64,000 bases of DNA from Metopolophium dirhodum (GCF_019925205.1 NC_083563.1:11975228-12039227), one strand, 5' to 3'; shown: positions 1 to 14,707, numbered from the stretch's first letter. Notes: generated by a model not told the origin, from the letters alone. A program made the numbers and translations.

Positions 1-132
1 TTTGTACTGCAGTGTATTAAAAAACAAACAAACTATAAATCAATAGTTAATTCAAACTATATAATCGACGACGAAGTGGCGATCGCTACTGGGAGCCGAT
101 TCGATCAATATTTGAGATTACTATTATAATAT
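1..132 (+). CDS. Possible 3' end of a coding exon running in from the left edge
   Basis: The first reading frame is open from base 1 through 43 codons to a TAA at 130-132, unusual in such AT-rich DNA. The stretch at 60-115 is less AT-biased than its surroundings and encodes IIDDEVAIATGSRFDQYL. A CAG at 8-10 could be a splice acceptor. There is no recognisable domain and no start in the window. It may be the last exon of a gene lying to the left, or chance; confidence is low. Confidence 0.2.
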
Positions 133-3100
133 TGTAACATTATTTTATGGTAGAAAATTTTCTCTGGCGTTTAAGCAATTATGATCATTCAGTCATGCCT
201 TATTGACTATAATTGTACTAAATATGTGTAGGGGCATACATTATATAGTGACTATACAGTGTTAGGTATAGCGTACATATATACTATAAAGCGACTATAC
301 ACGCAGTTGTATAATTTTCAAAATAATATTAAATATATTGTAGAGAAAATAAATATATACACCTATATAAGGCATACGCACACGATTCAGTGGCGTAATA
401 TTGTGTGGTGGCGAGGGGGAATAGGTTTGGTAAAAGAAAAAATTTAGACATTATAACATTTTAAATCTTTTAGAATTCAACTTGTCTTAAAGATTTAAGA
501 ATACATTACGAAGGTTTACAAATCTAAGTGTTTGAAAAATAATGTGGTAATATATTGGTATAGGTACGTTAGCTTATAGCCTACTCGAGAACTCCGTAAA
601 TCAAAATCGAAACAAATGCATATGTCTATTAAACGATAAACGGGGGTTGAGCGTGTTCGCCATGTTCGCCTGGAATTTACAATAATATGAACTTGCGCGT
701 TTGCAGCGTTCAGTCGGTCGTCATGCCCTGGCACGTGCGGGGAAGACCAGAAGACCGCACCGAATGCGATACCTACATAGGTATTTACAGCAAGGACGAA
801 TAGTTGGTGTATACCTATTACCTCCTATATATGCTTGTACGGGTAGACGAGTTAGGTATATATGGTGTATTAGTATGCGGTCATTGGGAACACCTGCAGC
901 GGCGTTCAAGTTCAAAAACGATATTATATACCTTACGCACACAATATTATGTATATCACTCAATCACTGCGTATTGTATATTTGTATATATACCCGTTTG
1001 TAATACCGTGTTTTCGTGCATAATAATAATAATAATACCAGAAAAAGTTTCGAACCTACAACACCGCGATTGTTTTTTTTTCTACCAATAGATACGTAAT
1101 ATTATATTATCCGGCTACCTATAATAATATCATTATCAGCGACTTGTTGTTTCGCGCGTGTTACAGATATAATATAGGTACGCCTAATTAGTAATTATAT
1201 AATTATATAGGTGTATAAACCTAAAAATGGCCTCGTACTGAGTTGTATACATATTATGATTAATATAATAATCATAATAATAATAATATTATCTCTCTAC
1301 CTATATAGTAATTCGAACGATTTATATTATAGTTTATAGTCACACTAAACAGACATGTATATTATATAGGTATATTTAGGTACTACAAAATAAGTATATA
1401 GGGTTGGGTCCAACTGCAGGTGATCCCTCGGGGCAATTAAAGCGGCGTTAATCGTTGCAAACAAAATTTGAAAACTTTGATCGGTAGGCTCCTACTCTTG
1501 CTAAGGCGTAAAACTACGATGCTTAAAAATATGGAATAATCTGACAACTGTGTAATAGGCTCTAAAATAACATTGTTTTGCCATAAAATATAAACTCGCA
1601 AATGAGACGAAAACAATAGTATTGTAGACATTATTTCTATAATATATTATAGTAGGTAGTTGTCGTTTATACCGATTAGTGATTATTATTTATTAATAAA
1701 CTATAAAAAAATATCTCATGGCCACTATTTAGTATTACAGTTTTAAAATCTATTTATCAAGACATCGAGTAATCTATTCGGTTTTTAATGATTAATATGA
1801 AAATAAAAAATGAAAGTGCATATTATATACGAGTATTCTGAAAAGCGCCTCGGGTTAAGTATTCTGGATACAGCTGGTAATCGGACAAACGTATGTGTAA
1901 GTGAGGTTATTTTTCAATTTACGAGAGTAAAATATAAAACATAAAATAACATATTATATGTTTCTATACTAGTGTAGAGGTTTGACATAATTTTGATCAG
2001 CTGTTTAGAGTTGGATAGCTTATACACAATATTAATTTAATAATAGCGTTTTTAGTGTAGAAGATAAAATATAATATTTTCGTTTTTATTTAATAGGTAC
2101 CTATATTTGTCTCCAAGAATAAACGTAAATAATCTGTTCAGAACTAATTAATATATAGTAAATCATGTATCTATATTACTATAGTAATTCAAAACACGTA
2201 TAGAGCTGTACCATCATTTAAATAATTTAACAATCTCATGGTATTTAGTTATACCTACCTCAAAATGGTATATTTTGAAGATAAGCAGATAAAAAAGTAT
2301 TCACCTTTTACTTTATACATTTATTATTTACACCTATAGGTATTCAATACTTATCAATGGATAAAATTATACTTAAACTGAGTAAACGTATTTATATATA
2401 CGCACACATCACTTTCACTACCTACCAGTATTAAAATAACCTTTAAGGTCGTTGGAAATGTGATATTTTTTCCTCAGGGATTCAATTAAATGGTGCATGT
2501 GTGCACGGGTCGAATATCGAATACACTTTATAACCTTGATGAGCCGTGAATTTATATTAACATTAATATTTAGAATAGTACAAAATATATATTATGTTTT
2601 TAACTAAACGTTTAGATACGAAAAAAATCTTACAATTTAAAAAAAGGAATATAACAATATGAAGGTGTTACATAATTATTCAAAAAAGTGATAATTTCTA
2701 AGAACAAGTTTATAATATTCATATGTAATAATATGTAAAATGTATTCAATCGTTAATGTTTAATATCACTTATTAGTTACCTTTTAGTTTTGCAATTACT
2801 AATATTTTATAAATGAATATTTAATCAAACATATAGTTGATTTAGTTTCCAATATACAGATGCTTACAGAAACGGCATGCATGTTTAGTTGGTAATACGA
2901 ATATAAGATCAATAAACGTAACAATGTGCATAGCATACATTCTAATTTGTAATTGTCTATATTTTATCGCCGATAAATTGTTGACTTCAATAAGTGATAG
3001 GTATAGGATTCCATCAAGATACTATTACACCGTTATATTATTATGTAATAAGGTAGGTAACAACTAACAATGTATAATAACAAATGGTTATTAATTATAT

Positions 3101-3653
3101 TATGTTTATTGTTTATTATTTAAATTTTATTGATATAAATTATATTATATTAGAAATGTAAATCTATTAAAAATCAAATCAATACAATTCACAGTTTATC
3201 GTATGTAAAAACATATTAATAAATTAAGTTTGAAACTCATCTGATAAAAGTTAAATTCAATAAGAATGTTCGAATGCAGCTGGGATGTATAATATGACTA
3301 ATTGATGTAATTAGCAATGTGTTTTTTTTATCATTAGGTTTACTTAACATTTTTATATATTATTATCTATGATTCTCATTCGAGGTCCTTACATACTTTT
3401 TGAATTCCTCTCGTCATTAGAACGATATTGTGCCTACCAATATTCGCAGTATGGTCAGTATGGAGTAACTTATTATAACTGCTTCAGCAAGTCTAAAAGA
3501 CCAACACATATACTAAATATAATTAATAAAAAATATTCAAATTTTTTTTAAGCTTATAGTCTACAGTGATTTATAGCCTAGAGCCCTGGAAGAGTAGGTG
3601 ATTGGAGCGGGTTGTTGTCTCATAGCATTGATTGAAATATAATATACAATAGC
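133..3653. other. Non-coding, AT-rich stretch with no supported gene
   Basis: I see AT-rich DNA with short ATA/TAAT runs and scattered aphid-style TAGGTACCTA motifs. A GC-richer patch at 690-800 follows a CAG and reads MPWHVRGRPEDRTECDTYIG in one frame, but overlapping frames are open too and nothing joins to it. No RNA gene or complete transposon is visible. Confidence 0.6.
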
Positions 3654-5051
3654 CAGGGTTAGGCAAGCTACTAAAAAAAAGTATCATGATACGTCATGGT
3701 ATATGATACATGCATTTAGTCTACCTATCTAGATGAAAGATACAATAAGATACATTGTGTATATAGAAAAGATACAAGATACATGTATCAAAGATACTTC
3801 CATTATTTCCAATTTATTTTTATTAACCATTAAATATTATAATTAGGGCTCGGAACGTAATGCACATATAAAGTACTAAATTGTATATGCATGTACTTAA
3901 ACGCTTAAAAAAGTACTAATATGTACTTTTTTTTTAATGCAACATTTTCATAAATACAAATATTTTACTAAACTAAACATAATTACCAGGTATAAATATA
4001 TAAAATAAAATAAAATAAATAGCTTGACAGATATTCTCGAAATAAAATTAATTTTCTTTTAAAATGTTACCATTAAATTATATATCTGTAAAGCGTAAAT
4101 AAAAATTAGAAAAACTTGTAAATTGAGAATCATACTACAATAATACCTAATGAATATACTCTCTAAATAAATATATTTATTTTTTTTATTGCAACATTTT
4201 CAAACTGTATTATTAATTTACCATTAATCAAATTTATATGCTCTAAAAAATAGTAAAATTAAAAAATATGCGCTAAAAATTTTAATATGTTTTTATTAAG
4301 GTCGTGAAAATAATTTCAAGCTTACTTAGCAATAAATTGAATAACCCTATAAAAACATGAAAATGCAACAGCTCTCGAGCCCATATTATTATAAATATTT
4401 TATTGACAGTTGACACAGTGTCGCAGAAGACAGAACGAAAAAAATTGTACAACAATGCGAATATAGTACACTATAATTACTTATCTGTACTTTTAATTTA
4501 GTTTAATTTAATGTGGAAATACCTACACGGTTGCACTCATATCTAGGTAGTGGATTCATATATCACGATAACGAAAATTTCAGTTTAGTGTTATCTGTAT
4601 GACTGTAGATAGGTATTATAGATAGCTGGTAATTTAATATTATGTTTTTCAAATTATCTTACAAGTTATAACATTGAGTGGTAAATTTTTTCGTTATCGT
4701 TCATTTCGGCTCGATTGTGCCTGGACAATTTTCGTAAAAATACAATCCGCGATGAAATTATATATGCCTACAATACGATATTAATAATATAGACACACAA
4801 AAAAAAATTACCACAATTGTTACATTTATTTTAGTTTTGAGTGTTTTTCAAATCGAATTAAATTTTCTTGGTACTATTCAGTACAAATGTTTACAACATT
4901 AGTATCTTGTATCTCTTGGGAAAAAAAGATACATATGGTACTAGTGTAAAATGTATCATGAATCATGATACATGAAACTTGATACTTTAAAATTATGTAG
5001 CACGATACAAGATACAAGATACAATTGTATCTTTGATAATAGCCAACCCTG
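3654..5051. mobile_element. Old hAT-type MITE, interrupted by a second MITE
   Basis: The ends are inverted: CAGGGTTAGGC at the left, and CAGGGTTGGC when the right end is read on the minus strand. The flanking 8-mers ACAATAGC and ATAATACC match at 6 of 8 positions, as expected for a decayed 8-bp target duplication. Both subterminal regions are rich in GATAC/GTATC words (3681-3797 and 4899-5036). No transposase is present. The 3844-4384 element lies inside it, so this insertion is the older of the two. Confidence 0.6.
3844..4384. mobile_element. hAT-type MITE nested inside the 3654-5051 element
   Basis: The left end reads TAGGGCTCGGAAC and the right end, on the minus strand, ATGGGCTCGAGAGC. 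The flanking 8-mers ATTATAAT (3836-3843) and ATTATTAT (4385-4392) match at 7 of 8. The left terminus resembles that of the 51908-52662 element (CAAGGCTCGGAAC), so both probably belong to one family. No coding capacity was found. Confidence 0.55.
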
Positions 5052-8000
5052 ATAATACCTTTGTAATCAATGCTCATATTACGCATATAATAATATAATA
5101 ATTGCTGATGGTCTACAGGTGACAACCGCGGTATAGCATACATTCCGCAAGACATCCCGCGGTAAATTAACGTTAATGGTATAGCAGCGGTACATACCTG
5201 GCTATATAATATAGGTTAGCACGCCTACCTATCCACGAGAACCAACTGCGGATATGATTTTCACGAGTCTCATAAAAATACCGTCATGTTTGGGTAAAAT
5301 AATGAATAATACGAATATAAGTTATGGGTACCTACGCGCGTATATTGTAATAACAGACAGGCGTACAAAAATAGGCTTTGACACTATATGTAACACTAAC
5401 ACAACAGCTGTAGGTTTATATACGTATAGGTACGCAGTTTACAAAATACCGTATTACCTTATATTTTATATTTTCGTGAAAATTGTATCACTATTGTACA
5501 TACGAGTATACATAATAAGTACCTGCCTTTAGAGATTTCTAAAGATTACGAAATATTTTGATCTAAGTATTATGTGCATACAAATACAAATTTATGACAA
5601 ATTTGGTTATAAAGTATAATAATACATAATATTTAGGTAGATGGTATGTTATAAATTAAATGTTTATGTATATATGAGATTTATTTAAATACATACAATT
5701 ATTATCTTCAATTTATATGATTGCGTTTAGTATTTTATTAATACTCATAATACTCACGTAAAACTATAATCATGACCTAGACCTCTATAAGTTTATAACT
5801 AGCACTTGTAAGTTGTAACCTATTCAATACTCATTCAACGATTATTTAATTGAGACGTCGTTCGTGAATAATATTGCAAGGTAGGATGAGTATAGTAGTA
5901 GTAGTGACTTTAAATGAGTAATCATTTTTAACCTTTACTAAGTTAAAATTAAAAGTTCCTATGACAAATGAGTACGATTTACATTTGGGCGTGAGTAACT
6001 ACATTTCTAAGAAATTACTGAGCAATACCGTTTGGATTATTTAATGAATACGATTAATAACTTAAGCTGAAAATTTATTTAAACTAGTATGCTCATGTTT
6101 TTCAGTTGAATTGGGCCAAATCTAATGAAACGAGTTTTAAAAAATACGTTACTAAGCAGTATCACTGTTTAGCAATGCCTTAAGCATATTGTACGTATTA
6201 TAATATACTTGCATAATGTTCGTTTTGAGCAATAATTGTCAGCACGAACACAAACTATAGATATAATTTAAACCTTATACTTATATATTGTATTAGACAC
6301 ATACATTAAAAATCATTTTACTTATTGGTCATTACTCATTAGTCATTAGTCATTACTATATAGGTGCTTCATAAAATTAATATGTCTGAACCAGAGATCG
6401 TCAATGTATCTAATGCACATAAACTAAATAAATATAATAAGAATAAAATATAATAAACTGTAATCATAAAATATAGATAAAAATATTTTTAAATAACTAG
6501 AAAGTACCTATCTAATTTTAGTTTGTACATTATAAAATAATGTTTATAGACAATGACTATGATAGAATGATAATAAATATTTCTGTTTAGTATAAAATTC
6601 ATACCTAGCTCCACCTTTAGGTATATTATATTCCATAGAAATTCGAATAGGCCACAAATTTAACGAGCCGTTATTATTTAATAATTTTGTTTCCAGCCAT
6701 TTTTAAAATTACTCATAATAATTAGCGTTTAACTTATTTTTAATTTAATAAAAACAAATACATTTTACGTTAAATGTTAAAAACCTTTTGTATTTCATTA
6801 TAATGTCATCATCTTAAAACATTAATAAACTTTCTCATATTAGTACTAATTAAAAAATAATAATAATTAATTATGAAGAAAATATAAGTGTTAAATAATT
6901 TGACATTAATTTTCTATACAATATCATATAATGATGTGCATAGATATTTTCTTAATTTAAGAAAAATATATTTTACTACATGACAAACTGTATGTTAATA
7001 CGATTATAAATGGCTAATTATTACAATACAAGTATATCATTATAAACTATTCGGACTGTACGTCTGTACGTAATATACTATGGATTATAAACATTTTATA
7101 AATAATTATAATATTACATTTGTTTGAACTATCGAATTTATAATATTTATATTTATACTTTAATGATTCATTGATTATCTTTTGAGTTAAAAAATGTTTA
7201 GTAATTATGAAAGTACTAAGATTTTATATTTTAAGACTTGAGGAGAATAATTTGCGAATATTGTAGGTACCTACGACCTACCTATGTATGATTTATTATT
7301 AATATCAATTATCATAATATTATATTATAAATGGTAAATAATTTTATTTAACATTCTTTCTTTTTATGTAAGATACATTAAATCATTTTAAAATGTCTAA
7401 GGTCTCGATATATTTTGGGTTCAAATTATTAATAACTAGCTATGTAAAATTACTGAATGATATAATATTTTTTAGCTAATTATATTTAAAAATCCGTTAA
7501 CCTTTCATCATAAACATTTCATAAAAATATGATTGTTACTTAACACATAGGTAGTGATTAGTAAATTGATGGAGTTTTAAATCATTTAATGCAGTAGTAA
7601 TAAAATAATTAATAACTATATTATAATATATGATTCATTGCTTAAAAACGAACAGTGATCTTAACGCAATATAACTTTAATACATTTGTATGTACCCTGC
7701 AGGTAGGTATACCTACTTATAACTCGTATGAGTCGTATGATAGCTTGTATGTTATTATTTTTTGTTCGACTTTTTAATAAGCTTTAAATGTAAATTATGT
7801 GAATTGTCCAGCCGAGTACCTGTCCCGGGTTGAATATTATAGTTTCAGCCATAAATTGATATATCAATATATTAATAATATATACATATGAGTATACAAA
7901 ATTTGAATGTTTACAGAATATTGTTATAGGTACCTACAAAGGTAAAGGTATTATATTATGACGAGTTGAATTTTATTGATTGCTACATTTACGATATTGT

Positions 8001-8474
8001 ATAGGCACACAATTAATAATTATAATAAATAATAAATCGATGGTTGTATAATCGTCGTAGAACAACAAAGAACCGCGCGTGTACCTACTTATATTAAAAG
8101 TTATAACTCGTCTCGGGTCGTGCACGCACAGTGCATTTAATATAATATATATATATGTGCTATTTTGTACAGTGTTTTCTCGAGGTATGTATAAACTATA
8201 TATTATAAGTACAGGACTTATCCATCGTTCATGTATACAACGTATATATACGAGATACCTACAAACATATAATATATTATATTATACGTCAAAGCCTAAA
8301 GGTAACATTACGATACATCGGGTATGCGTGTATATACATATTATATTATACATTTATACGTATGTCGTATATATATATATTTGTACATTATAATGCCCCA
8401 TATATAGGTACTTACCTGCAGCATATGTAGGAATAGTGTCTCGCGTTCTAAAAAACATCCTTGTCCCGTCCGTT

Positions 8475-8516
<42 letters not shown>

Positions 8517-9300
8517 GCAGATAGGTACTGCACTGGGCCAAGTTCATTGCAACGCGGGACGACATAATGAAATAATAATGATAATAATAAGTATATGTTT
8601 AGTATGAATAGTATGCGTACACCTCCTTTGCATATTATTATCTTATAGGTACTCCACATCCGGTTTGAGCGTTCCATATTGCGGGACAGCGCGGTGATAC
8701 ATATTATATATAGATGACATATTATAACAAAAACGTCGCGTAGACAACAAAAATAGGTTTGGCGTGTACATATTATGTACATATACATATATTATTATTA
8801 CATTATACAATATATAGATCGTAATATGTATTATTATTAGGTATGTGTATATATATGCATACATGTAGGCAGGTACCTTATGCTATATAGGTATTATATA
8901 CGTACTTATATATTATATATATTATAATACTATTACATATGCTCGCGCATTCCTGAACCCCGACTATACAGCTGCACGCGTATCTTATATACATATTTAT
9001 ATATACTATATACCATAAATCATATCTGTATCTAATTTTCTAACGTAACGCCAAATGTTATAATATAGCAGTATACAGTACCTATATAATATTATACGAT
9101 ATGATAATATGAATACAGGCAAATAGGTATAATATGTAGGTAGGTACCTAATAATATTACCTATGATGTATTATGATTATTATTTGTCGCGTGTGATGGT
9201 GGCTTACAGAATATAACTAAAACACGCAGAAATAATGCGTTTACGCACATCATACATTGGTAAATTCATAATTTTATAAATTATTATCTTGTACGTCGTG
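5052..9300. other. Non-coding AT-rich stretch with microsatellites
   Basis: There is no exon with coding character. The region holds poly-AT tracts, GGTACCTA motifs and a CA microsatellite (8475-8512). It is probably intergenic or a long intron. Confidence 0.55.
8475..8512. repeat. (CA)n microsatellite
   Basis: An uninterrupted run of about 19 CA dinucleotides. It creates spurious Cys/Val-rich frames on the minus strand. Confidence 0.95.
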
Positions 9301-9339
9301 CAGTGTACCTATATTGGCTATATTTATAATATATTATAT

Positions 9340-9780
9340 TATACGAACGGCGCGCCGAATGGGTAAGAAATTTAGGCGCCGAAGACCGGTCCCTCGACCC
9401 AAGCCGCTGTCGCCGCCTCCACCGTTGGAAAAAAAAATTTGCCTCTTACGGGCGCGCGCTGGCTCGTCGAAAGTGAAACGCGACGCCTGGTGCAGCAGCA
9501 GGTGTATACGTAGATACACCTCGCGTGAAGACTTTGGGTGCCCCGACCGTGGCCGTATAATAATAATAATATACACTCGCGTTTGTACCTCTCCTCCCGC
9601 AGTGCGCCGTTCATTATAATATATATAACACTATTATATAGTGGTCGTCCTTCGTTTATTATCCATTACACACACAGCCTCTCCTCCTTTTCCTTTATAC
9701 ATACTCACACGCGCACACCGCCGCTTCTGCTGCAGCGTGTATTACATATTATATCGTATATACACGGGGCACGAACACGC
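9340..9780. other. GC-richer, CpG-containing block, function unknown
   Basis: This block stands out from the AT-rich background by its CpG density (GGCGCGCCG, GGGCGCGCGC). All frames are short and overlapping and use no consistent coding pattern. It could be a regulatory region or an untranslated exon. Confidence 0.3.
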
Positions 9781-10129
9781 ATATACATAATATTATTATC
9801 TTCATATAAGATACATTTTTTTTTAGTATTTTCGTACGTATAGTGTATGTATATTGTATATATATTATATTATTAATACGTCGACCCTACTATAATAATA
9901 TATGCGTATACCTAACTGCATACAACCTGCTGCAGCAGCCATCATATACATTGTATAATTCAAATTGTACATATTATAATATATTATATTATATCATATT
10001 ATATGTACAATATGTGCTCATGCGTACCCACTCGCCCACTATATATCACCGCGCGCGTGCAGAACTACACTTATAATATATATGATAACATAAAAAAGGT
10101 ACCTTCCTATACCTATATATTAATATGTG

Positions 10130-10550
10130 TCGTTAAATGCACTTACACCAGACTTGCATCGCCCGAAACCCCCGGACGAAAATTGTTATTATTATTATTA
10201 TTGTCGTCGCAGTCGTCGAGTACATAGGTACAGAGGGGAGGGCGTCGGCCCCGACATCCCGCGCGTCCTGTGCTGCAGCGCGGTACAATATACCTAAAAA
10301 TATGTCACGCGTTCGCGGGGGGGGGGGAGCACTATATTACGATCTTATCGAAGCGGTGGTGGCGGCCAGTGCGTCATATACCTAACCCCCCGGAGACGAG
10401 CGACCATAATAATATTACATATTACACATTATTATTATAGGTACTCGACGATTACACACACACACACACAAACACAAATACACATAGGAACTCACACACG
10501 CACACGTACACAAATATATACGTAAACCAACACACACACATACACGCAAC

Positions 10551-10582
<32 letters not shown>

Positions 10583-11124
10583 ATCACACAAACACACCAA
10601 CTCCACCGCTGCAAGACAACGAGAGAACGCGTTGCATTATTTCGCGGACGCGCGCCGACCGTCAAACCCGCCGCCGCCGCCGCCGCCCCGCACACGAGCG
10701 TTGCGTATTAGTCGTCGTATCATTATAGTTGTGGTGCTGCTGCTCGACGAGATGAACTGCACGTCCTGACGAGTCCTCCGTCGCCGCTGCAACACCGCCG
10801 CAGTCGCATATTATATTCCTGTGGCGACACACTGCAGCACACAGTCATCGTGTATAATATATCGCATATTATAATAATATATATTATACATACTGCACTG
10901 CACATTGCGCACGACCGTCACGCGGTATAGACATACGCATTTATCATCGCCGCAATAGTATAACATTATCATAATATCATCGCACCATCGTTGTGTCAGT
11001 ACGTCGACGACCGCGCGCGTATACATCACACCTGCAGCAGCTGTACGCGCGCGCGCGATAACGCCGTCTCGTTCGTCTCCGAAGAAGTCCGCCGGCCGGA
11101 CTATATACTCTGCACACCAGCCAA
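10130..11124 (+). promoter_or_regulatory. CpG-rich block ending at a splice-donor-like site; candidate promoter/5'UTR exon
   Basis: The block combines CpG-rich DNA (GCCGCCGCCGCCGCCGCC near 10,670; GCGCGCGCG near 11,050), a poly-G run near 10,318 and CA tracts. Its rightmost part runs into AAGTAAGTAC, a strong consensus splice donor at 11125. No frame looks coding. It could be the non-coding first exon and promoter of a downstream plus-strand gene, for instance the mucin-like gene whose first coding exon (25857 onward) is preceded by an acceptor. The link is inference only. Confidence 0.3.
10455..10584. repeat. Degenerate CA-rich simple repeat
   Basis: CA dinucleotides interrupted by ATA, ACG and AAC variants run for roughly 130 bases inside the CpG-rich block. 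The Cys/Val-rich minus-strand frames over it are artefacts of the repeat. Confidence 0.9.
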
Positions 11125-11130
11125 GTAAGT

Positions 11131-14100
11131 ACTCATGTAATATATGACGCAGCGGTGCACCAGGCACCCTTAGGCAATTTTTAATTTGTCAATCTTTTAT
11201 ATTCTTCTTCTTATTATTATTATTATGTATATTTTATTACGTAGTACTAGATAGGTATAGGCAGGTGGTATAGGTATACTCGTATGTATAGTACAACATT
11301 TTATAATATTATTATAATATTTAGATATATATATATATATATATTAGACCCGATGATGGAGACGATTTCCATACGCAAATTGGACACGTGTACTTTAATA
11401 CATTAAAAACCTACATATTATAATATAATGATATCTTTTAGTCGTTTTCCGCAGGCTTACGTGCCATTATGTGTGTGGATGGTGGTATATTATATATGTA
11501 GGTACATGTTATGGGGTGTATCTGGAGAATGAAATGATCACATTTTAACACGTTACATATTCCGCGTCTAACTAATGTCCTATTCCAGTAACACGGTCTG
11601 TATAGTATTATTTAAGTGTATATATATAGATAATATAGTTATGGAATCATTGTTTTTTTTCATTCACTCGCCCGCCGTTTCCTATATTGGCGTGCAGCTC
11701 GTAGGTATATAGGTTTTTCTATAACGCACGACAAAACCGCAACGTGCTCCTATACCACGGTGACTATACAGTGAAGGTGCGCGTGCGTTTTGCTTTCCCT
11801 CTTAGAAAGCGGAAGGTGCAAACTTTTACGTCAATCGTCGTCGTCGCTGTCGATTATAACACCGCGCGCAGTGTAATAGTCAATAAGTACCTATATTAAC
11901 GGGGAGGGGGAGAGGAAATTATCAAATTTTGCTTTTTGGTATCTTATGGAATTTTATATCAAAACGTGCCTAATAATAAGTACATAGTACGTAATCTATA
12001 AAAACATTATTTCATTTGTCCTGTTAGCCTGGAAACAATAACGAAACGCGTTGGAGATAGCCAAAGTAGGTGATACCGCGCGTTTATTATGCATACCTAC
12101 CTATATAATATAGATATATCGTGTATTATACGCATTGCATAATATTAATGTCGCCGGGAGACTTTAACGCTAGCATCCAGTTCGGATTACCTCTACTCGA
12201 ATTGAAACGGTTATTGCGCGGTGGTTGCATTTTCAATAATAATAATAATAATAATAATAACGTAGTATTATGTATAATATTATAATAATCCGTAATCGAA
12301 TACGTACATATATAATATAATAAGTGTGTGTACTCGTTGCTGTATTTTCCGGTCGAAAAAATCACTTGGTTCCGTATATATTTATACAAACCATCATGAT
12401 AATGGAAAATTCTCCATAAACAGAAAATATAATGCATTTTGATATTATTCATAAAATCGGAATGTCATTTATATATTATTATATACCTACCTATACAGTA
12501 TATGCATAGTACTTATATTATATAGGTACATTCGGTGACATAACTATATGTTATAAGTGATAGACAATAATTCCGGTTTTATTTTCTTACATTTTTTTTC
12601 ATAACATAACCACCAGTCAAACACGTGGATTCGTTTTTTTTTAAATTTATTTTTTTAATTGCGAAACGACCATGACTGCCGCCTGACCGGTAGCCAAAGA
12701 AGGTGATGCGCGACTTCTCCTGAATCTTCACGGTGCAGGGAAGCGTTTGATTTTTTTGTTCACGTGTTGTAAACACGATCTATATTAATCTTGTTTTTTT
12801 TGATGCTGAACAAAAGTGATGATGGTAATAATAATACATGTCGAAAATACTACGTGTTGTTGACAAAACCGAAAGTGTAATGGTAATACGCATGTTGCGT
12901 CATTAAGATCACTAATTAATTTCCAACATCAAACGGATGATGCAGGCCAATGTTGTAGTTCTTACTTTTTATTTCCATCATAAATTCATAAATATATACA
13001 AACATAATCTTTACCTATAATAATTTATTTTTAATAGTAATAACTAATAAGTAATAGATACCTGTACCTATAATATGAGTTAGGAGAAAATAGTTCATAT
13101 TTATAAATATTATATATTATCTGTTTGTGATTGGTTAGTTATATAATATTAAAACGACTGTTAAAAAAACACATTTAGGCTTACCGGTATCAGGGCCCTG
13201 ATATATGACATAATTGTTACACAAAAAGTAACGTTTAACGAAAACTATAATAAGTATCCAACAACCGTAGCCAACGTTTGATTTTAATTTACGTACTTGA
13301 TTTCTCTAAATCTTAATTAAAAAAAAATAATACTAATAATAACACTATATAATTATACACAATACACTTAATTGTTGTTATTATAAATAAAATATTCTAT
13401 TGACATGGATAAAAAACTACTGTTAATTGTTATATAAAAGTTATAATTTTTTTCGTTTATATGCTACTTAGTAATCACTTTCGTCATAAATGCATTACAG
13501 CATATAGGTACTGATCAATGGCTTAAATAACGAATATGCAAATCATGAAGGTTACTACTGAAATAAATAGGTTTATGTTTATGGCATAATAATTAATACT
13601 ACTGCGAACTATTTTAAATACTATGAATAATAAAGTTAACGTTGAAAATTATTGTTTTTATAGTATAAATGTTATTGTAATATAATAATTGTTGTTTTTC
13701 ACTCAGTTTAATATAATGTTCGTCTCATAATTTCACGCGTATCTACTATATATTTCTTAATAGAGAGGTAGTAGAATGTCTGCAGTAATTATTTCTTGAA
13801 AATATTTGAACATTATGGAACACTCTGTACCTATACATATAATATTAAAAGAACATAATTTGTATTACAATTTGTATCGTTTTATACTTTCACTTTGCAT
13901 AAATTGAGGTCTAATCGATTGTTAAATTATTGATAAATATCATACATATACATTATACAGTATAGTAGTATACATACATATACATATATACATACGTATA
14001 TAGATACATACAAACACATATTACATATTAACTTAAAAATACGATTACTTATAAATATTTGCATTCAATTAATGTTTATCTATATTCCTTAAAATTATTT

Positions 14101-14707
14101 TGATTAAAAGTTATTTACACATATTGACAATATTACCTATACATTAATTGATTTAAATAAAACCAATTTTTTAGATGAAATTTATTATTCTTGAGTATTA
14201 AAATATATTCATATAGATCTTGCACATAATTGTGTGAATTCGCAATCGTTAGATAAAATACTTGTTCGATTATAAACATTTCGGTAACACATTATCCCCT
14301 CTCGACTCGACTGCAACAACAACCGAAGAGTTATACAATAAAGTTTTTAAATAATGACATAAGACATAACGCTGAACATCTTCATAATTCTCAAATACCG
14401 CATGTACTTCTTGTATCTTAAGTAGACATTAAGTAAACGTAAAAAAAACATTTGCTGAATCACTGGCATTCGCTGTATAGGTATACTAGGTACCTATAAC
14501 CAGCGTAGGTATATAATATGACGCCATTATTATAATATTATATTATTATCGTGAACGATATTTCGAGATACACGCACACACAAACAAACTCTTGGAATGC
14601 GATTTAATCCCCAAAATGAACTTTCTAGTCTGAGTTATTTGCATTCGAGCTGTTTTTAAACTGTCATTAATCACGTGGTTATGTCAGTGAGCATATATTA
14701 TACATAC
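11131..14707. other. Mostly non-coding; weak minus-strand coding hints
   Basis: Mostly AT-rich DNA. Two minus-strand segments show unusual coding-like composition: 12126-12240 and 12579-12776 (listed separately). Otherwise there are only simple repeats, such as ATA/TTA trinucleotide runs. Confidence 0.4.
12579..12776 (-). CDS. Possible minus-strand coding exon, unrecognised
   Basis: The minus frame is open over about 65 codons. Its first half has normal codon variety and moderate GC, reading LPCTVKIQEKSRITFFGYRS followed by GGSHGRF. The second half is Lys-rich and looks non-coding. An AATATAG acceptor-like site lies just upstream on the minus strand. The strand agrees with the exon at 14708-14812, so both could belong to one gene transcribed leftward. 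No domain is recognised; it could also be chance or a relic. Confidence 0.25.
   Translation of the reverse strand: MFTTREQKNQTLPCTVKIQEKSRITFFGYRSGGSHGRFAIKKINLKKNESTCLTGGYVMKKNVRK

Noticed and set aside
8341..8864. Several Cys/Val/Tyr-rich minus-strand frames
   Set aside because: They are translations of the CA microsatellite and TATA-rich DNA, overlap in several frames and have no splice or start context.
9314..10385. Overlapping frames including a Pro/Arg-rich one (MGKKFRRRRPVPRPKPLS)
   Set aside because: Both strands are open at once in this CpG-rich block, which is a base-composition effect; no homology or phase-consistent exon joins were seen.
10415..10695. Cys/Val-rich minus frames
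   Set aside because: Artefact of the CA-rich simple repeat and the GCC run.
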